A stretch of DNA of 64,000 nucleotides from Amblyornis subalaris (GCA_018881555.1 JACAXG010000237.1:410001-474000); one strand, 5' to 3'; shown: positions 21,151-32,364, numbered from the stretch's first letter. The notes: generated by a model from the letters alone, not told the origin. A program made the numbers and translations.

Positions 21151-21734
21151 CCTGCAAACAGGCTGCTGGAGCACTGAATGGTCACAGCCCTGTTGCTGGC
21201 AAGGCTCGAGGGCCACAGGACACATCCCTGAGTGACGCAGGACCTGCTCAGGGTTTCAGCTCCCCTGGCACGGGGAGGAGGCACGGAGGGAATAATTATC
21301 TGTTTCCTACATCGTTGTTTAATAACAAGGGATGAAATTGGCCTCCTGTATGTTTACAAATACAGCTTCTAATGGAGGTTCATGGCAGAGGGTCTCACCT
21401 GCTGCCCAGGTATTGCAGGACTGAGCAGGAATTTGGGGACACTCACTCCAAAAATGTGCTCCGGATTGTGACTGTGTCATTGTGGAGCTCTGGCTTCCAG
21501 CAGTGGGGCTGGGAGGTTGCCCCTCTCCCAGGAAAGTGGCTCCGTGCTGTGATCCACACTGGGATCAGTGGGAGCAGGAGGGAGGGGATGGGGGTTGGCT
21601 CCATGAATCACCAGCAGTGCCACCAGCCAGGGCTGTATCTGCAGGGTATTGCCCTCCCTACCAGAGGTAAAACCAACAGGAAGCCTCTTCAGGAGGTCTT
21701 GTGAGTTCCCAATGATACAACCATGCAATCAGAG

Positions 21735-21795
21735 GGAAAATGGAATCCAAGACCATCGAGCCCAACCATTCCCCCAGCACTGCCCAGGCCGGTGA
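21735..21795 (-). mobile_element. Short CR1 tail remnant
   Basis: Only AAGACCATCGAGCCCAACC and CCCCCAGCACTGCC remain. Confidence 0.7.
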
Positions 21796-21942
21796 TGTTG
21801 GCCGTAAAAATGATTTTCCGCTGAGAACACAGACACACAATCTCACATCACACTTCAGTTTTAACAACAAATAAATCTAAGGAGAAGTCTCCAGCCTGTG
21901 TTTTCCCCTTCTCCCTCCCCCGTGCCCCGAGCCAGCTCATAC

Positions 21943-22032
21943 CTGAGTGGAGCTCCTTCACCAGCGAGGACATGGTGTTGGTGATGGAGTCGGCTGCTAC
22001 CAGCAGGTCGTTGCGGAGGTTCCTCCTCGTAC
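21943..22032 (-). CDS. DTNB: DTNB conserved tail exon ([19 protein letters not shown])
   Basis: This 90-nt exon completes the Gly codon and then encodes [22 protein letters not shown] and LVKELHS. The block [19 protein letters not shown] is characteristic of alpha- and beta-dystrobrevin. The ending ELHS and the preceding GTRRNLRN point to beta (DTNB) rather than alpha, where I recall ELNS. The acceptor is TGTGCATGTGCCCAG with AG at 22033-22034; the donor is GTATGAG with GT at 21941-21942. It enters and leaves in phase 1, so it is symmetric. It is probably a short helix in an otherwise flexible tail. It is the strongest evidence in the window for gene identity and strand. Confidence 0.97.
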
Positions 22033-22649
22033 CTGGGCACATGCACAGGAGTCAGGAATGGCCGTGCTGTCACCGTGCTCGGCCGCACCGTCCCCACCAG
22101 GGTCCCTCGGGATGGCGCCTGGACGCNGCCAGTGCCACCCAAGCAGGAGAGGTGGAGCTTTGCCCTGGAGCAGCCCAGCTCTGCCCCATTCCCTGACCAC
22201 CCTCTTGGCTCATGAGGTGCCACAGGCTCCTCTCCGTGACACAGCAGCACCAGGGCAGGGACAGGCCCCCATGGCCAGGCCTGGGCTGGCTGATCCCCGC
22301 TCCCCCCTCGGGCAGAGCCACTGTCACTATCGCTGGGCTTTGAGTGGGATAAAGGCCTTTGGAATTCTCACCCTCCTGCATGGCTGGAGAAAGGAATACT
22401 TTTCCTCCGAGTGCCCCACAGGTGGGGCATGGCTCTGGCTGTCCCCCCAGTGACACTGACCTGCCACTGCTGGGGAGCACCACCAGTGACCACCAGGCAC
22501 CCCACCAGTGACCCGAACACGGCCACGGCTGTGCCAGGACAGCCGGGAGAGCACGAGAACACAACTGGATCATCCAGCTGGCTGCTGCCACAGCAAGGAC
22601 AGGTGAAGGATGATGCTTGTGATGCTGGGAAGACCATGATCCTCTTGGA

Positions 22650-22735
22650 TCGTGGCTGTGGCTGCCCCATCCCTGGAAGGGTTTGAGGCCAGGTTGGATG
22701 GGGCTTGGAGCAACCTGGGGTAGCGTGAAACAGCT
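22650..22735 (+). mobile_element. CR1 LINE fragment, type A
   Basis: GTGGCTGCCCCATCCCTGG through GGAGCAACCTGGGGTAG; the last segment is lost. Confidence 0.85.
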
Positions 22736-22799
22736 GGAGGATGTCACCGAGCCCCCTGGGCAGCTCCGTGCAGCCCAGAGCCCTCCTGGCTGGGACATT

Positions 22800-24880
22800 C
22801 AATTATTTTATTACATGAAAAAGTCGAGATTTTATCCTGTTTCCTGTGTTCTCCACCAGCCTTGGATTTGCCTGATTTTGCGTGATTAATATGAAATAGC
22901 ACTAATTGTGCAGATTGCCTTTCCGGAAGGATCATTCCAGGAAACTTATTACAGAGTCTGGTCACCACTTTTTTTTCTTGCAAGACTTTTTCTGGTTGTT
23001 GAATCAGTCCCACTGTGGTTNTCACAAGAGGAACATCCCCCTTTCTGCTGGCAGCGGTGGATCCAAGAATTCCCGAGGGACTGTTTTCTTCTCTTTCAAG
23101 ATGATCAACAGCAGAATTGATTTTCTAATTAGATGGTGGCCTCTGTATCCGAATATTTCACCCAGAAACCATCAGGGTGTTTTATTCTAAACCTGTAATC
23201 TTGGTCATCTTCCAAGTGCCGATCTTGGTAATCCTCTACAGAGTGGAAGATCAAGAGATCACCTATGGAGGAAACTTTTCTAATCTCAAGACTAAGCCAC
23301 AGCTGGGATTCAGTTCTTTCAAGCTTTCCAGCTCCAGAACTTCCCCCAGTGATGGGGCAGCTCGCAGAGGAAAGATGAGCCCTTGGTGTCCCTGCCTGCA
23401 CAGCAGCAAGAGGTGGAACCATCACATTTTATAAGCATTGGTGGATAAGCAAAAATTAGCATCAATAATTGAAATGTTCTTCTTAAAACAGAATCCATGT
23501 ACTGAGGGGTGTCTGTGGGTTTGTTTTGGTCTCCACTGCAGCATGAGCCCTCAGCCCAGCCCTGAACGGTTTCCTGCAACACCTGGTTCCTTACAAGGCA
23601 TATCTGAGATGCTGTCAGGTGTTAAAAACCTGGAAAAACCACAGGTTTTCACTTTGGGTGATCTTGGCAGGTCCTGACGAAGGAGCAGTCGTTAGGGAGA
23701 GGCAGCAATGAGCCCTTGATTAGTTCCATCAGCTCGAGCAGGAGCCCGAGGAAGATGTTCCAGTGACTGCCGAGCATGTGGGGAGAGTTTGCCTTGTCCT
23801 GGCTTCTGCATCTTCCCAGGAAAAGGCTGATGGACACAGGACAAATGGGGATGCCCAGGGAAGGCTGGAAAACGAAGAGAGATCCAGCATTTTCATGTCC
23901 TGCCATAATCACGTGTTCATTGCTCCAGGCAGCAGGAAGACCATTCCCCCTCCCTTCGTGCTCTCCTCACTCACAAAGGGAAGGGGGAGTGACGGAATGG
24001 ATCATGTGAATTATCCCAGAGCCTGGTCGGGCTCCGGGTGCTGCTGTTCCACTGCCCGGGGGAAGAAAGGGATCCTGCACGGGGGGAAGGAGAGGCAGCT
24101 GCCAAAGGAATCAGCGGAGAGCTCTGGGCTGCACCACCAAACTTGCTGTGGAGATGAAGAGGAGGCGACTGGACCACCCACAGCAACAGATGGAGCGCTC
24201 GCCTCTGGTATTTGGCATCCTGCCTCCCTGGGAATGCCTGCTCCGCTCTCGGCTCCGGCAGCGTGCAGGGACGAGGAGCTTCTTCCTACCCATGGCATGA
24301 GGAGAAGGCATCTCCTTGTCCCGGAGGAGCCACAGGTCTCGGAGGGGATATCCCTGGAGAACACATGGCCTTCCCTGTGCCAAGGCCGTGGGGGCTTGGG
24401 GCTCCTGGTCCTGCTGCAGCACCAAACAGCAGCTGAAAGTGTTCACTGGCACTCCTGCTCCTCTGCTGCCTTTTCACAGCCTCTGCCCTCACCTTCTGGC
24501 AGAAGCTCACTTAGGCAAGGGCAGAGATCATTCCAGATCATTCCAGACGATCATTCCAGAAGGATCTGCCCACTGAGCACTGAGAGATACAAACTGTTAC
24601 CTAAAATCTGTTTGGTTTGGAGATGCAGCGTCAGTTCTGGGAGGTTTACTTCCATGGTTGGTTTGCTTGGAGAAGGAACCCATCCATCTGACAAAGGGAT
24701 TTGATGCTTCTATTCCCGATCTTCCCTCCCTGGAATGAGAAACCACCTCCAGCCCTGTGAGGTGACCTGTCAGCTTTTACAGAAATAAATCACCTCTGTG
24801 TCAGGTGAGGGCTCTTGTTCACTGCCTGGGATTGACCACGGCGCCTGATTCCCAATGGGAATTCCCAGGGAGCACCACAG
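22800..24880. other. Unique DTNB intron with a 313-codon open frame
   Basis: CR1-free and lower in GC. A plus-strand frame is open from 23763 to 24704, antisense to DTNB, with no domain I recognise, no obvious splice structure, and a composition like translated non-coding DNA. I do not call it a gene. Confidence 0.35.
24526..24560 (+). promoter_or_regulatory. Three tandem GATCATTCCAG motifs
   Basis: CATTCCAG occurs at 24529, 24539 and 24552. CATTCC is the TEAD (M-CAT) core. Spacings of 10 and 13 bp put the first two on the same face of the helix. Confidence 0.3.
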
Positions 24881-24886
24881 GAATAG

Positions 24887-24960
24887 TCATAGAATCATGC
24901 AGGTTGGAAAAGACCTCCAAGATCATCGGGTCCAACCTTTGTTGGTTGTTGCCCGTCCCT
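24887..24960 (-). mobile_element. Short CR1 tail
   Basis: CATAGAATCATGCAGGTTGG followed by AAGACCTCCAAGATCATCGGG, an extreme 3' end of an older CR1 type. Confidence 0.88.
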
Positions 24961-26160
24961 TGGCTCTGCCCACGCACGGGTGAGTCCTCCCCTGTGCCTC
25001 AGGGACAGGTGGATCTTCTGTCCTTTCTCTCACCATCAGTGACAAGCACATCAAGGATGGGTGGATGTCCCAGCTCCAAAGAGATGATGTCCAGAAAGAA
25101 CCTCCACGTCTGCCATCAGAGACTGGGAAGACCAGGCCCTGCTGCTCTTATTCTCCCAGCCCTACATCCCAGGGTGCTCCTGGAGCACTAAAGATGAAAA
25201 GTTCTGGACCAAGATGGGCCAGCGAGGAGAAAAGGGCCTTTAAAGCCCAAGAGCCACCACTGAGAAATGAAAGGTGTGGGCACTGCTTCCCTCTGGCAGG
25301 GGCTTCCTTCTCCAAGAGTGGAGCTGAGTGGGAAGCGCTGGAGAAAGGCTGATTTCCCCGTCCTTTGCAGTGAGATGGTCCCTGAAGGAACGGGATATTT
25401 GCCAGGTTTCCTGACACCACACTGATGGTCACGTCCTTGCTTGTGGCCTTCAACGTTTGGAGCCCTCTTGAGCCTCACTGGCTGTGACGTGGGAAAAGTG
25501 GATTTTCCTGAAACGTGTGACTGTAAAACTTCTTTGTTTTTTTAAAGCAGCAGCAGCGGCAGGGAAGTCTGAACGCCCACTGCCCACAGAAGCTGGGGGA
25601 CGAAAACACGTCTGTCCACTGCTGCCCTGCATTCCTTGCTTGTGCTGCTCCCAAATGGACAGGGCACCTGTTTGATCCAACCATACTGATCTTCCTAAAG
25701 AAATGGACGATGAGATGGGCAGAGAGGAGAACAGCCTGATACTCCAGCACTTCTCATGTCTACCTACAGCACAGTTGGCAGCGGGGAGTTTAGGCCAGGA
25801 AGGGATCGTTTTTTCAAACGTGGAGGGGTGGAAAAGGTGGAAAACGTGTGGAAAAGCTGCAAAGGAAGGAGCTCAGACTGTTGGAGCAAGAAAACCATCA
25901 TTGTCCTGTGTGTCCTTATGTTTTTCCCTCGCAGCTCAACCACCAGCTTTGCAAACACGACAGCTTTGTAAGGTTTAATTCTTAAATTACTTGTGGGTGT
26001 AACTTTCTGGGATGGGAGATCCTTTCCCTGCAGGGAAGATCATTCTCACAGAAAGTAACTTCATCAAGTTCAAAAGATTCAAAATGTGCCCCCAAACTCT
26101 TTGGTCTGGGGCACAGGAAAGGGGTTTGTAATTATTGATATGCTGAGTTATGTGTCTGTT
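24961..26160. other. Unique DTNB intron sequence
   Basis: No repeat family and no exon recognised. Confidence 0.4.
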
Positions 26161-26167
26161 GTACATG

Positions 26168-26495
26168 GGATCAGGGAATGTTTGGGGTGGGAAGGACCTT
26201 GAAGATCATCTGGTTACAAAACCTTCAGGGACACCTTCCACTATCTCAGGTTGCTCCAAGCCCTGTCCAACCTGGCCTTGGACACTTCCAGGGATGGGGC
26301 AGACACAGCTGCTCTGGGCAACCTGTGCCAGGGCCTCCCCACCCTCACAGGGAGGAATTCCATCTAACCCTGCTGTCGGGCAGTGGGAAGCCATTTCCTC
26401 TGTCCTGTCCCTTCAAGCCCTTGTCCCAAGTCCCTCTCCAACTCTCTTGGAACCCCTCTAAGCACTGGAAGAGTCTCTAAGGTCTCCCCATAGCT
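26168..26495 (-). mobile_element. CR1 LINE 3' end, type A, long copy
   Basis: GGAATGTTTGGGGTGGGAAGG to AAGGTCTCCCCATAG; includes the leader segment CAGTGGGAAGCCATTTCC. Confidence 0.95.
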
Positions 26496-26595
26496 TAGAT
26501 TTTTGCTTTAATCCCTTGGAGCTGCATCCCACGGGGATTGCCTGCTGAGAAACAGAACCCCAGCCTGAAGCCATCCCAGCCAGCAGCATCCTGGG

Positions 26596-26795
26596 ATCAC
26601 AGGATCCCAGACTGGTTTGAATTGGAAGGGATCTTGAAGTCCACCCTTTGGCATGGGCAGGGACACCTTCCACTATCCCAGGCTGCTCCAAGCCCCGTCC
26701 AACCTAGCCTTGGACACTCCCAGGGATGGGGCAGCCACAGCTTCTCCGGGATGCTGTGCCAGGGCCTCGCCACGACCAATCCCTTCCCGATGTCC
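26596..26795 (-). mobile_element. CR1 LINE 3' end, type A, next to a DTNB exon
   Basis: ATCACAGGATCCCAGACTGG to AATCCCTTCCCGATGTCCC. Its right edge is about 30 bp from the donor of the linker exon, and it is in the same orientation as the gene. Confidence 0.95.
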
Positions 26796-26827
26796 CTTCT
26801 CCACGCCCGCTCTCTCCCGGGGTTCAC

Positions 26828-26981
26828 CTTGTGTGAAGGCCTCCTGCAGGTCTCCCCCGAGTCCGGCCAGCGCGTCCTGGGGTCCNTGCGTGGGCGTGGA
26901 GCCGGCCGAGGCCGAGCGGCCGGGGCCGGGCGAGGGGCGGCCGTGGGTGGGCGAGGGCTGGGCCGAGCCCGCGGCCTGCGC
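26828..26981 (-). CDS. DTNB: DTNB linker exon (Pro/Ser/Gly-rich, ends DLQEAFTQ)
   Basis: This 154-nt exon has 51 codons plus one base. The peptide starts AQAAGSAQPSPTHGRP, continues through RSASAGSTPT and GPQDALAGLGG, and ends DLQEAFTQ. It matches the unstructured tail of beta-dystrobrevin after the coiled coil: SPTHG, SASAGSTPT-like and GGDxQEAF blocks are shared with mammals, and the Gly/Pro run between them differs. The acceptor is TGTCCCTGCAG before 26981; the donor is GTGAAC just below 26828. It ends in phase 1, matching the next exon. A single N at 26886 leaves one residue as His or Gln. The exon is much richer in CpG than its introns. Dystrobrevins are cytoplasmic partners of dystrophin and syntrophin at the membrane; the beta form is the non-muscle one, found in brain and kidney. 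A CR1 copy lies about 30 bp past the donor. Confidence 0.92.
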
Positions 26982-27044
26982 CTGCAGGGACACGGAGAGA
27001 CCTGGGCAACCCGGGCCGGGCCTGGGCCGCACACAGCTCTGCGC

Positions 27045-27053
27045 GGACAGACG

Positions 27054-27084
<31 letters not shown>

Positions 27085-27110
27085 AGACAGACAGACAGGC
27101 AGGCAGAGAG
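27045..27110 (+). repeat. GACA/GACG tetranucleotide microsatellite
   Basis: About 16 units of GGACAGACAGAC type with some GACG units, 60 bp upstream of the linker-exon acceptor. Confidence 0.95.
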
Positions 27111-27224
27111 GGGAACGGGCAGGGAAAGGCTCCTCCCCGCGGCACCCTCGCTCTGAGCAGGGTGCGATGCACGAGCGGGGCGTGCCGTGGGAGGTGGTGG
27201 TGGCATGACGGGTGCAAAACTTCA

Positions 27225-27560
27225 TTACCTTGTTTTTATATAGTCTATTTTTATATTTTTTTAAAAATATTTTTGATGTATTTTTATATATTTTGGTAGT
27301 CTTTCTATGTTTTAACTTGTTTTTATAATTCCACATATTTTGTGTGTTTTATGTATTTATATATACTATATGTGTAGGTATTTTATGTATTACATATGCA
27401 GATATTTTATGTAATACATATGCAGATAATATATGCATTTTAATGTATTTTTATATTTTTACACATATATATTTTCATATTTTACATATTTTTATATTTT
27501 GTATATATTTATATAATTTTACTTCTTGCTAAAATAGTGAATTTTTAATTTTTACTTTAC
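27225..27560. repeat. AT-rich low-complexity island
   Basis: About 335 bp, mainly T and A, with TATTTTTATAT, ATGTATTTATATATAC and a duplicated GTATTACATATGCAGATATT-like unit near 27390 and 27412. It stands in sharp contrast to the GC-rich exon 250 bp away. Confidence 0.9.
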
Positions 27561-28010
27561 CAACCCTAACCCAACCCACCCCATCCCTGCTGTGCCATCC
27601 CCAGAGCCTCGAGAGCAGCTCTGCTCGTCAGAGCTGCTGGTGTCCCCCTCAATGCTGAGGGACAACCCCAAGGGTCTGTCAGGAGCTGCCTATGGCCTCA
27701 AATCCTGCTGAAATCCACAGCAAATCCCAAACAAATACAGGATTCTTGAAGGCTCAGAGGAAACTTGTGCAATATTCACTTGGGAAACTCCCACTGGCTG
27801 TGAAGGAGCTCCTGCCCCAGCAAAGCCTCCAGAGCTCAGCCTGGGGCTGGGCACTGGTGTGATGGGCAGGGCAAGGACAGGGAAGGACAGGAGGGGGGCT
27901 GACATGGGATTATTGGGTCTGTGTTCCCAAAAACATGAGCTATGGTTTGTACTCGGCATGTGGTGCCTCAGGAGAGAGAGAGGAGGCACCGAGGGATACC
28001 CCTTGCAAAA
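27561..28010. other. Unique DTNB intron sequence
   Basis: Nothing recognised. Confidence 0.4.
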
Positions 28011-28011
28011 G

Positions 28012-28425
28012 AATCCCAGAATCCCAGACTGGTTTCAGTTGGAAAAGGGACCTTAAAGCCCATCCAGTCCCACTCCCCGCCATGGGCAGGGACACCTTCC
28101 ACTATCCCAGGTTGCTCCAAGGTGTGAGAGATGTGGAATTGCCCCATCCAACCTGGCCTTGGACACTTCCAGGGATCCAGGGGCAGCCACAGCTTCTCTG
28201 GGAAACCTGTGCCAGGGCCTCCCCACCCTCACAGGGAACAATTCCTTCCCAGTGTCCCATCTATCCCTGCCCTCTGGCACTGGGAAGCCATTCCCTGCGT
28301 CCTGTCCCTCCATCCCTTGTCCCANGTCCCTCTCCAGCTCTCCTGGACCCCCTTTAGGCCCTGGAAGGGGCTCTGAGGTCTCCCTGGAGCCTTCTCTTCT
28401 GCAGGTGAGCCCTCCCAGCTCTCCC
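28012..28425 (-). mobile_element. CR1 LINE 3' end, type A, long copy
   Basis: AATCCCAGACTGGTTTCAG to CTTCTCTTCTGCAGGTGAGCC. A small insertion (GTGTGAGAGATGTGGAATTG) interrupts it near 28120. Confidence 0.94.
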
Positions 28426-28705
28426 CCTGGCTCTGCTGTCCCGGCTGTGCTGTCAGGGGCTGTAGGACCTGTCACCGGATTTACATTTCAGCAACGTTCC
28501 CACACTGCCACCAGCTCCAGGCCACTGCTCCTCAGTAACTCGGGACTGAGGGCCTGGAGCCGCCCAGCCCTCGGAGCCGCTCCCGGGGTTGTGCCTTTGC
28601 TCTGGGGCCTTTCCCGAGCCAGTTCATGCTTTGCTCCCAGTGACAGTTCATGGTTTGCTCCCAGTGACGCGCAGCCGTCACCGGGGCAACGTGGCCGGAG
28701 CAGGG

Positions 28706-29590
28706 ATGTGCGTGACGCTGCCAGGACCCTGCACAGCAGTGACACTGCCAGGACCCTGCACAGCAGTGACGCTGCTGGGACCTGGGCACGGTGACACTGC
28801 CAGGACCTCTGCATGGTGACACTGCCAGCACCCTGCACAGTAGTGACACTGCCAGGACCCCGTGCATGGTGACACTGCCAGGACCCCGTGCACGGTGACA
28901 CTGCCAGCACCCTGTGCACGGTGACACTGCCAGGACCCCATGCACGGTGACACTGCCAGCACCCAGTGCATGGTGACTCTGCCAGGACCTGTGCACGGCA
29001 ACACTGCCAGCATGCTGTGCATGGTGACACTGCCAGCACCCTGCACAGCAGTGACACCACCAGCACCCCAATGGTGACACCACCAGCACCTGGCATAGAC
29101 ATGACGCTGCCAGCACCTCGTGCAATGGTGACACCACCAGCACCCCAGGCAATGGTGACACTCCCAAAACCCCACACATGGTGACACTGCCAGCACCCTA
29201 CACATGGTGACAACACCAGTACCCCACACAATGGTGACACTCCCAAAACCCCACACATGGTGACACTGCCAACACCCAGCACCCCACACAAGGTGACACC
29301 ACCAGCACCCCACACAAGGGTGACACTGCCAGCACCCCACATAAGGGTGACACTGCCAACACCCCACACATGGTGACAGCACCAGTATCGCACACAGTGG
29401 TGACACTGCCAACACCCCACACAAGGGTGACACTGCCAACACCCAGCACCCCACACAAGGTGACACCACCAGCACCCCACACAAGGGTGACACTGCCAGC
29501 ACCCCACACAAGGGTGACACTGCCAGCACCCCACACATGGTGACACTCCCAGCACCCCACACATGGTGACAGCAGCAGTGCCCCACGTGC
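28706..29590 (+). repeat. About 27-29-bp GTGACACTGCCAGCACCC minisatellite
   Basis: Roughly thirty degenerate units of GGTGACACTGCCAGCACC plus a variable CCACACA or TGCACA spacer over 885 bp. Left units favour GCACAGCAGTGACAC and right units ACACAAGGGTGACAC, so the array has diverged from one end to the other. Confidence 0.95.
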
Positions 29591-30380
29591 CGGTCCCACA
29601 GGAGCTCCCAGGAGGGGGACGCTGCTGCTCGGGATGGCCACAGCCCCGGCTCGTCGCTCTCTCCCCGCCAGCCCCACGCTGATGTTTGCATTAACATGAA
29701 AACCCAGTCATGTGGAAAATTGTCATTTTGAAACTGCATTAATAATTGGGGACTGAAAGACGAGAGTCACGTGTGTCACGGCCTCGGAGGGGATGGGGCT
29801 GCAGGAGGGGAACGGCGCTTTCCAAGGAAAAAATCATCCAAATGTGCCTGTGCCACACCAGCAGCTCCCCTTCCTGCACCAAAACACCAGATCAAACCTT
29901 GAAAAACACCTGAAAATGCCCAGAAAGAGGCAGGAGTGCCTGAATTTGCATAAATTTGTGGCCAAAGATGCCCACGCCTGGATGCTCCCAGTGGGACACG
30001 GATGGGGACAGCGGCAGCTGTCACCTGTCCCATGGCTCCGACTGGAGGAACTGGCTCCACCCTTGTCCTCGTCCCAGACTGAGTCCCAGCAGCTGCCCAG
30101 GGGAGGGAAAACAGCCCATGAAGATGGAAAACCAGGAGCAAACCCGGCACTAACACCCAGACTGGAGATGGCCTGAGGAACCAGAGCTGCTCTTTCCCCG
30201 GGAGGACATGGTGGCAATATTTTCTCTTCTGAATATTTTCTGTTCTGAATATTTTCTGTTTTGAAGCTCGTCCCCCACGTCCCATCTCACGCCCTGGGAC
30301 CTCAGCACGAGTTCCTGTTACCACTGGAGACTGCAGATGGGAGCAGGTGTGAGGACAGGAAAAGTCACAGAGCTTTTGTT
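29591..30380. other. Unique DTNB intron sequence
   Basis: No CR1. A short duplicated GAATATTTTCTGTT-like unit at 30220-30265 is the only structure. Confidence 0.4.
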
Positions 30381-30382
30381 AT

Positions 30383-30565
30383 TGAGAGTCTCAGAGTCAC
30401 TGAGGGTGCAAAAGCCCTCCCAGACCATCAAGCCCGACCTGTGACCCACCCCCACCTTGTCCCCAGCCCAGAGCCCTGAGTGCCACGTCCAGGCCTTCCT
30501 TGGACACCTCCAGGGATGGGGACTCCAAACCTCCCTGGGCAGCCCTGCCAAGGCCTGCCCACATT
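30383..30565 (-). mobile_element. CR1 LINE 3' end, type B
   Basis: GAGTCTCAGAGTCACTGAGGG to GGGCAGCCCTGCCAAGGCC. Confidence 0.9.
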
Positions 30566-30718
30566 TCAGGTGGAGAAGTGAGAGCTGTTACTGGAGTCAG
30601 ATCTCAGGTCTGACTCCTNGCCCCAGATCACATTTGCCCCAACTGTGATGGGACAGATTTTACAGCGTGTGACAAACTCAGCCCAACTCACATTGGCCAT
30701 GGGGGGTTTTGCACATCA

Positions 30719-30966
30719 TCGAATCCCAGAATGGTTTGGGTGGGAAGGGACCTTAAAGCTCATCCAGTCCCACCTCTGCCATGGGCCGGGACACCTTCCA
30801 CCATCCCAGGTTGCTCCAAGCTCTGTCCAACCTGGCCTTGGACGCTTCCAGGGGTGGGGCAGCCACAGCTTCTCTGGGCAACCTGTGCCAGGGCTTCCCC
30901 ACCCTCACAGCCAAGAATTCCTTCCCAATATCCTATCTTATCCTGCCCCTTGTCCTGTCACTCCAG
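30719..30966 (-). mobile_element. CR1 LINE 3' end, type A
   Basis: GAATCCCAGAATGGTTTGGG to CCTTGTCCTGTCACTCCAG. Confidence 0.95.
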
Positions 30967-31179
30967 CTGTGCTCGCTCCCTGGACCAAGGGACACCTTGA
31001 CCCCTGGACAGGCCCAGGCTGGCAGTGCCCACACCTCTGTCCGGAGGAAATCTCTTTGTGACCAACATTCCTCTTTGAGACACCCTGCCCACACCGATGT
31101 TCTTAGAGAAAGTGCCCGAACTCTTGACGTTTTCACCTGACTTGTTTTTGAAGCAGCAGGCAGCAGCTGGCTGGGCTGA

Positions 31180-31400
31180 TTTGCATTCCACGGCCAGCGG
31201 AGCAGCGGGGCCGGGAATGTCCCTCGCCCGCGCCGTGAGGCGGTTCCTGGAAAACACAGTGATTCTGAGAGCAGCCCGGGAGCCCACGGCCACGGCACAG
31301 CCCGAGGGGCTCGGGGACGGGCACAGGGCAGTGTCCCCAGCCGCCCCCTCCTCGTGCAGCGCCCGGTGACGCGCCCAGCGCGCGCGGGGCTCGCAGGGGG
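31180..31400. promoter_or_regulatory. Small CpG-dense patch
   Basis: CpG enriched at 31190-31240 and 31350-31410 within the long DTNB intron. No exon defined; it could be an internal promoter or chance. Confidence 0.2.
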
Positions 31401-31639
31401 ATCCGAAAGTTGTCGGTTCAGTGAAGCCTTGAAAATCCCCTTCCTAGAAACACGTGCGGGCCCAGCTGGAGCCTGGCAGCAGTGCCAGGGCTGAGACCCC
31501 TCCCGCTCCTGCAGCCCCTCACCCCTGACCTGCCGAGGGGTGACAGAGCAGCTCCTGNCCAGCACCAACGCTCGGCAAAGCACGGGAGCGCTCAACTCCC
31601 TGCATCAGTGCAGCATCTTCCAGGAGACAGGTGGAAATT

Positions 31640-31945
31640 GTAGAATCATGGAGTCACTGAGGGTGGAAAAGCCCTCTCAGACCGAGTCCAACCATCCCCC
31701 AGCACTGCCAAGGCCACCACTGATCCATATCCCCAAGTGCCACATCCACGTGACTTTTGAATCCCTCCAGGGATGGGGACTCCACCGCTGCCCTGGGCAG
31801 CTGTGCCAGGGCTGGACAGCCCTTTCCAGGAGGGAATTGTTCCCAGTATCCAACCTGAACCCGCCCTGGCTGAACCTGAGGCCCTTTCCTCTTGTCCTGT
31901 GCCGTGTTCCCCAGGAGCAGAGCCCGACCCCAAATACCACGGGCT
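31640..31945 (-). mobile_element. CR1 LINE 3' end, type C
   Basis: GTAGAATCATGGAGTCACTG to CAGGAGCAGAGCCCGACCCC; includes the VNTR-free tail and part of the leader. Confidence 0.95.
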
Positions 31946-32364
31946 GAGCTGCAGCTGCACATCCGCGTGGCTCCAGCAGGGACTGTTACAGAGCCCTCCC
32001 AGTTCACACCTCCAGAAGGAAATAACTCAATCTCCTTATGGATGACGCCTTGGGAGCTCTCTCCGAGGCCACAGTCCCCACAGATGACCACGTGTTTCAG
32101 GAGTGGAGACAAGCCCTGAACAGGTCCAGGATGGGACAGGGCCCTGCACGAGCCTCCCTGGGCTGAAAGGAGAACTGAGGATCTTTGGGGCTGACGGCTC
32201 CTTCCTGCCTGCAGCACAGCCTGACCCCGACGGGGCTTTCCCAGGCCCCACAGAAACCTGGCAGGAGGGGAACAGCAGAGCTGAGCTGCACCGGGCAGGA
32301 GGCCAATGGCCCCTGGGCTGTGCCAGCTCTGGGGGGCAGCAGGGCCAGGGCAGTGCCCGTCCCC

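Noticed and set aside
23690..23800. Minus peptide FLGLLLELMELIKGSLLPLPND as an extra DTNB coiled-coil exon
   Set aside because: It does not match the dystrobrevin coiled coil, lies in the wrong place in exon order, and lacks convincing splice sites.
26838..27156. Plus frame with TDRRTDGQTDRQTDRQ repeats
   Set aside because: Translation of the GACA microsatellite antisense to the DTNB linker exon.
28488..29739. 350-residue minus frames with GVLAVSPCVGCWQC-type repeats, resembling a Cys-rich protein
   Set aside because: The Cys pattern is produced by the GTGACACTGCCAGCACC minisatellite, not by a protein family.
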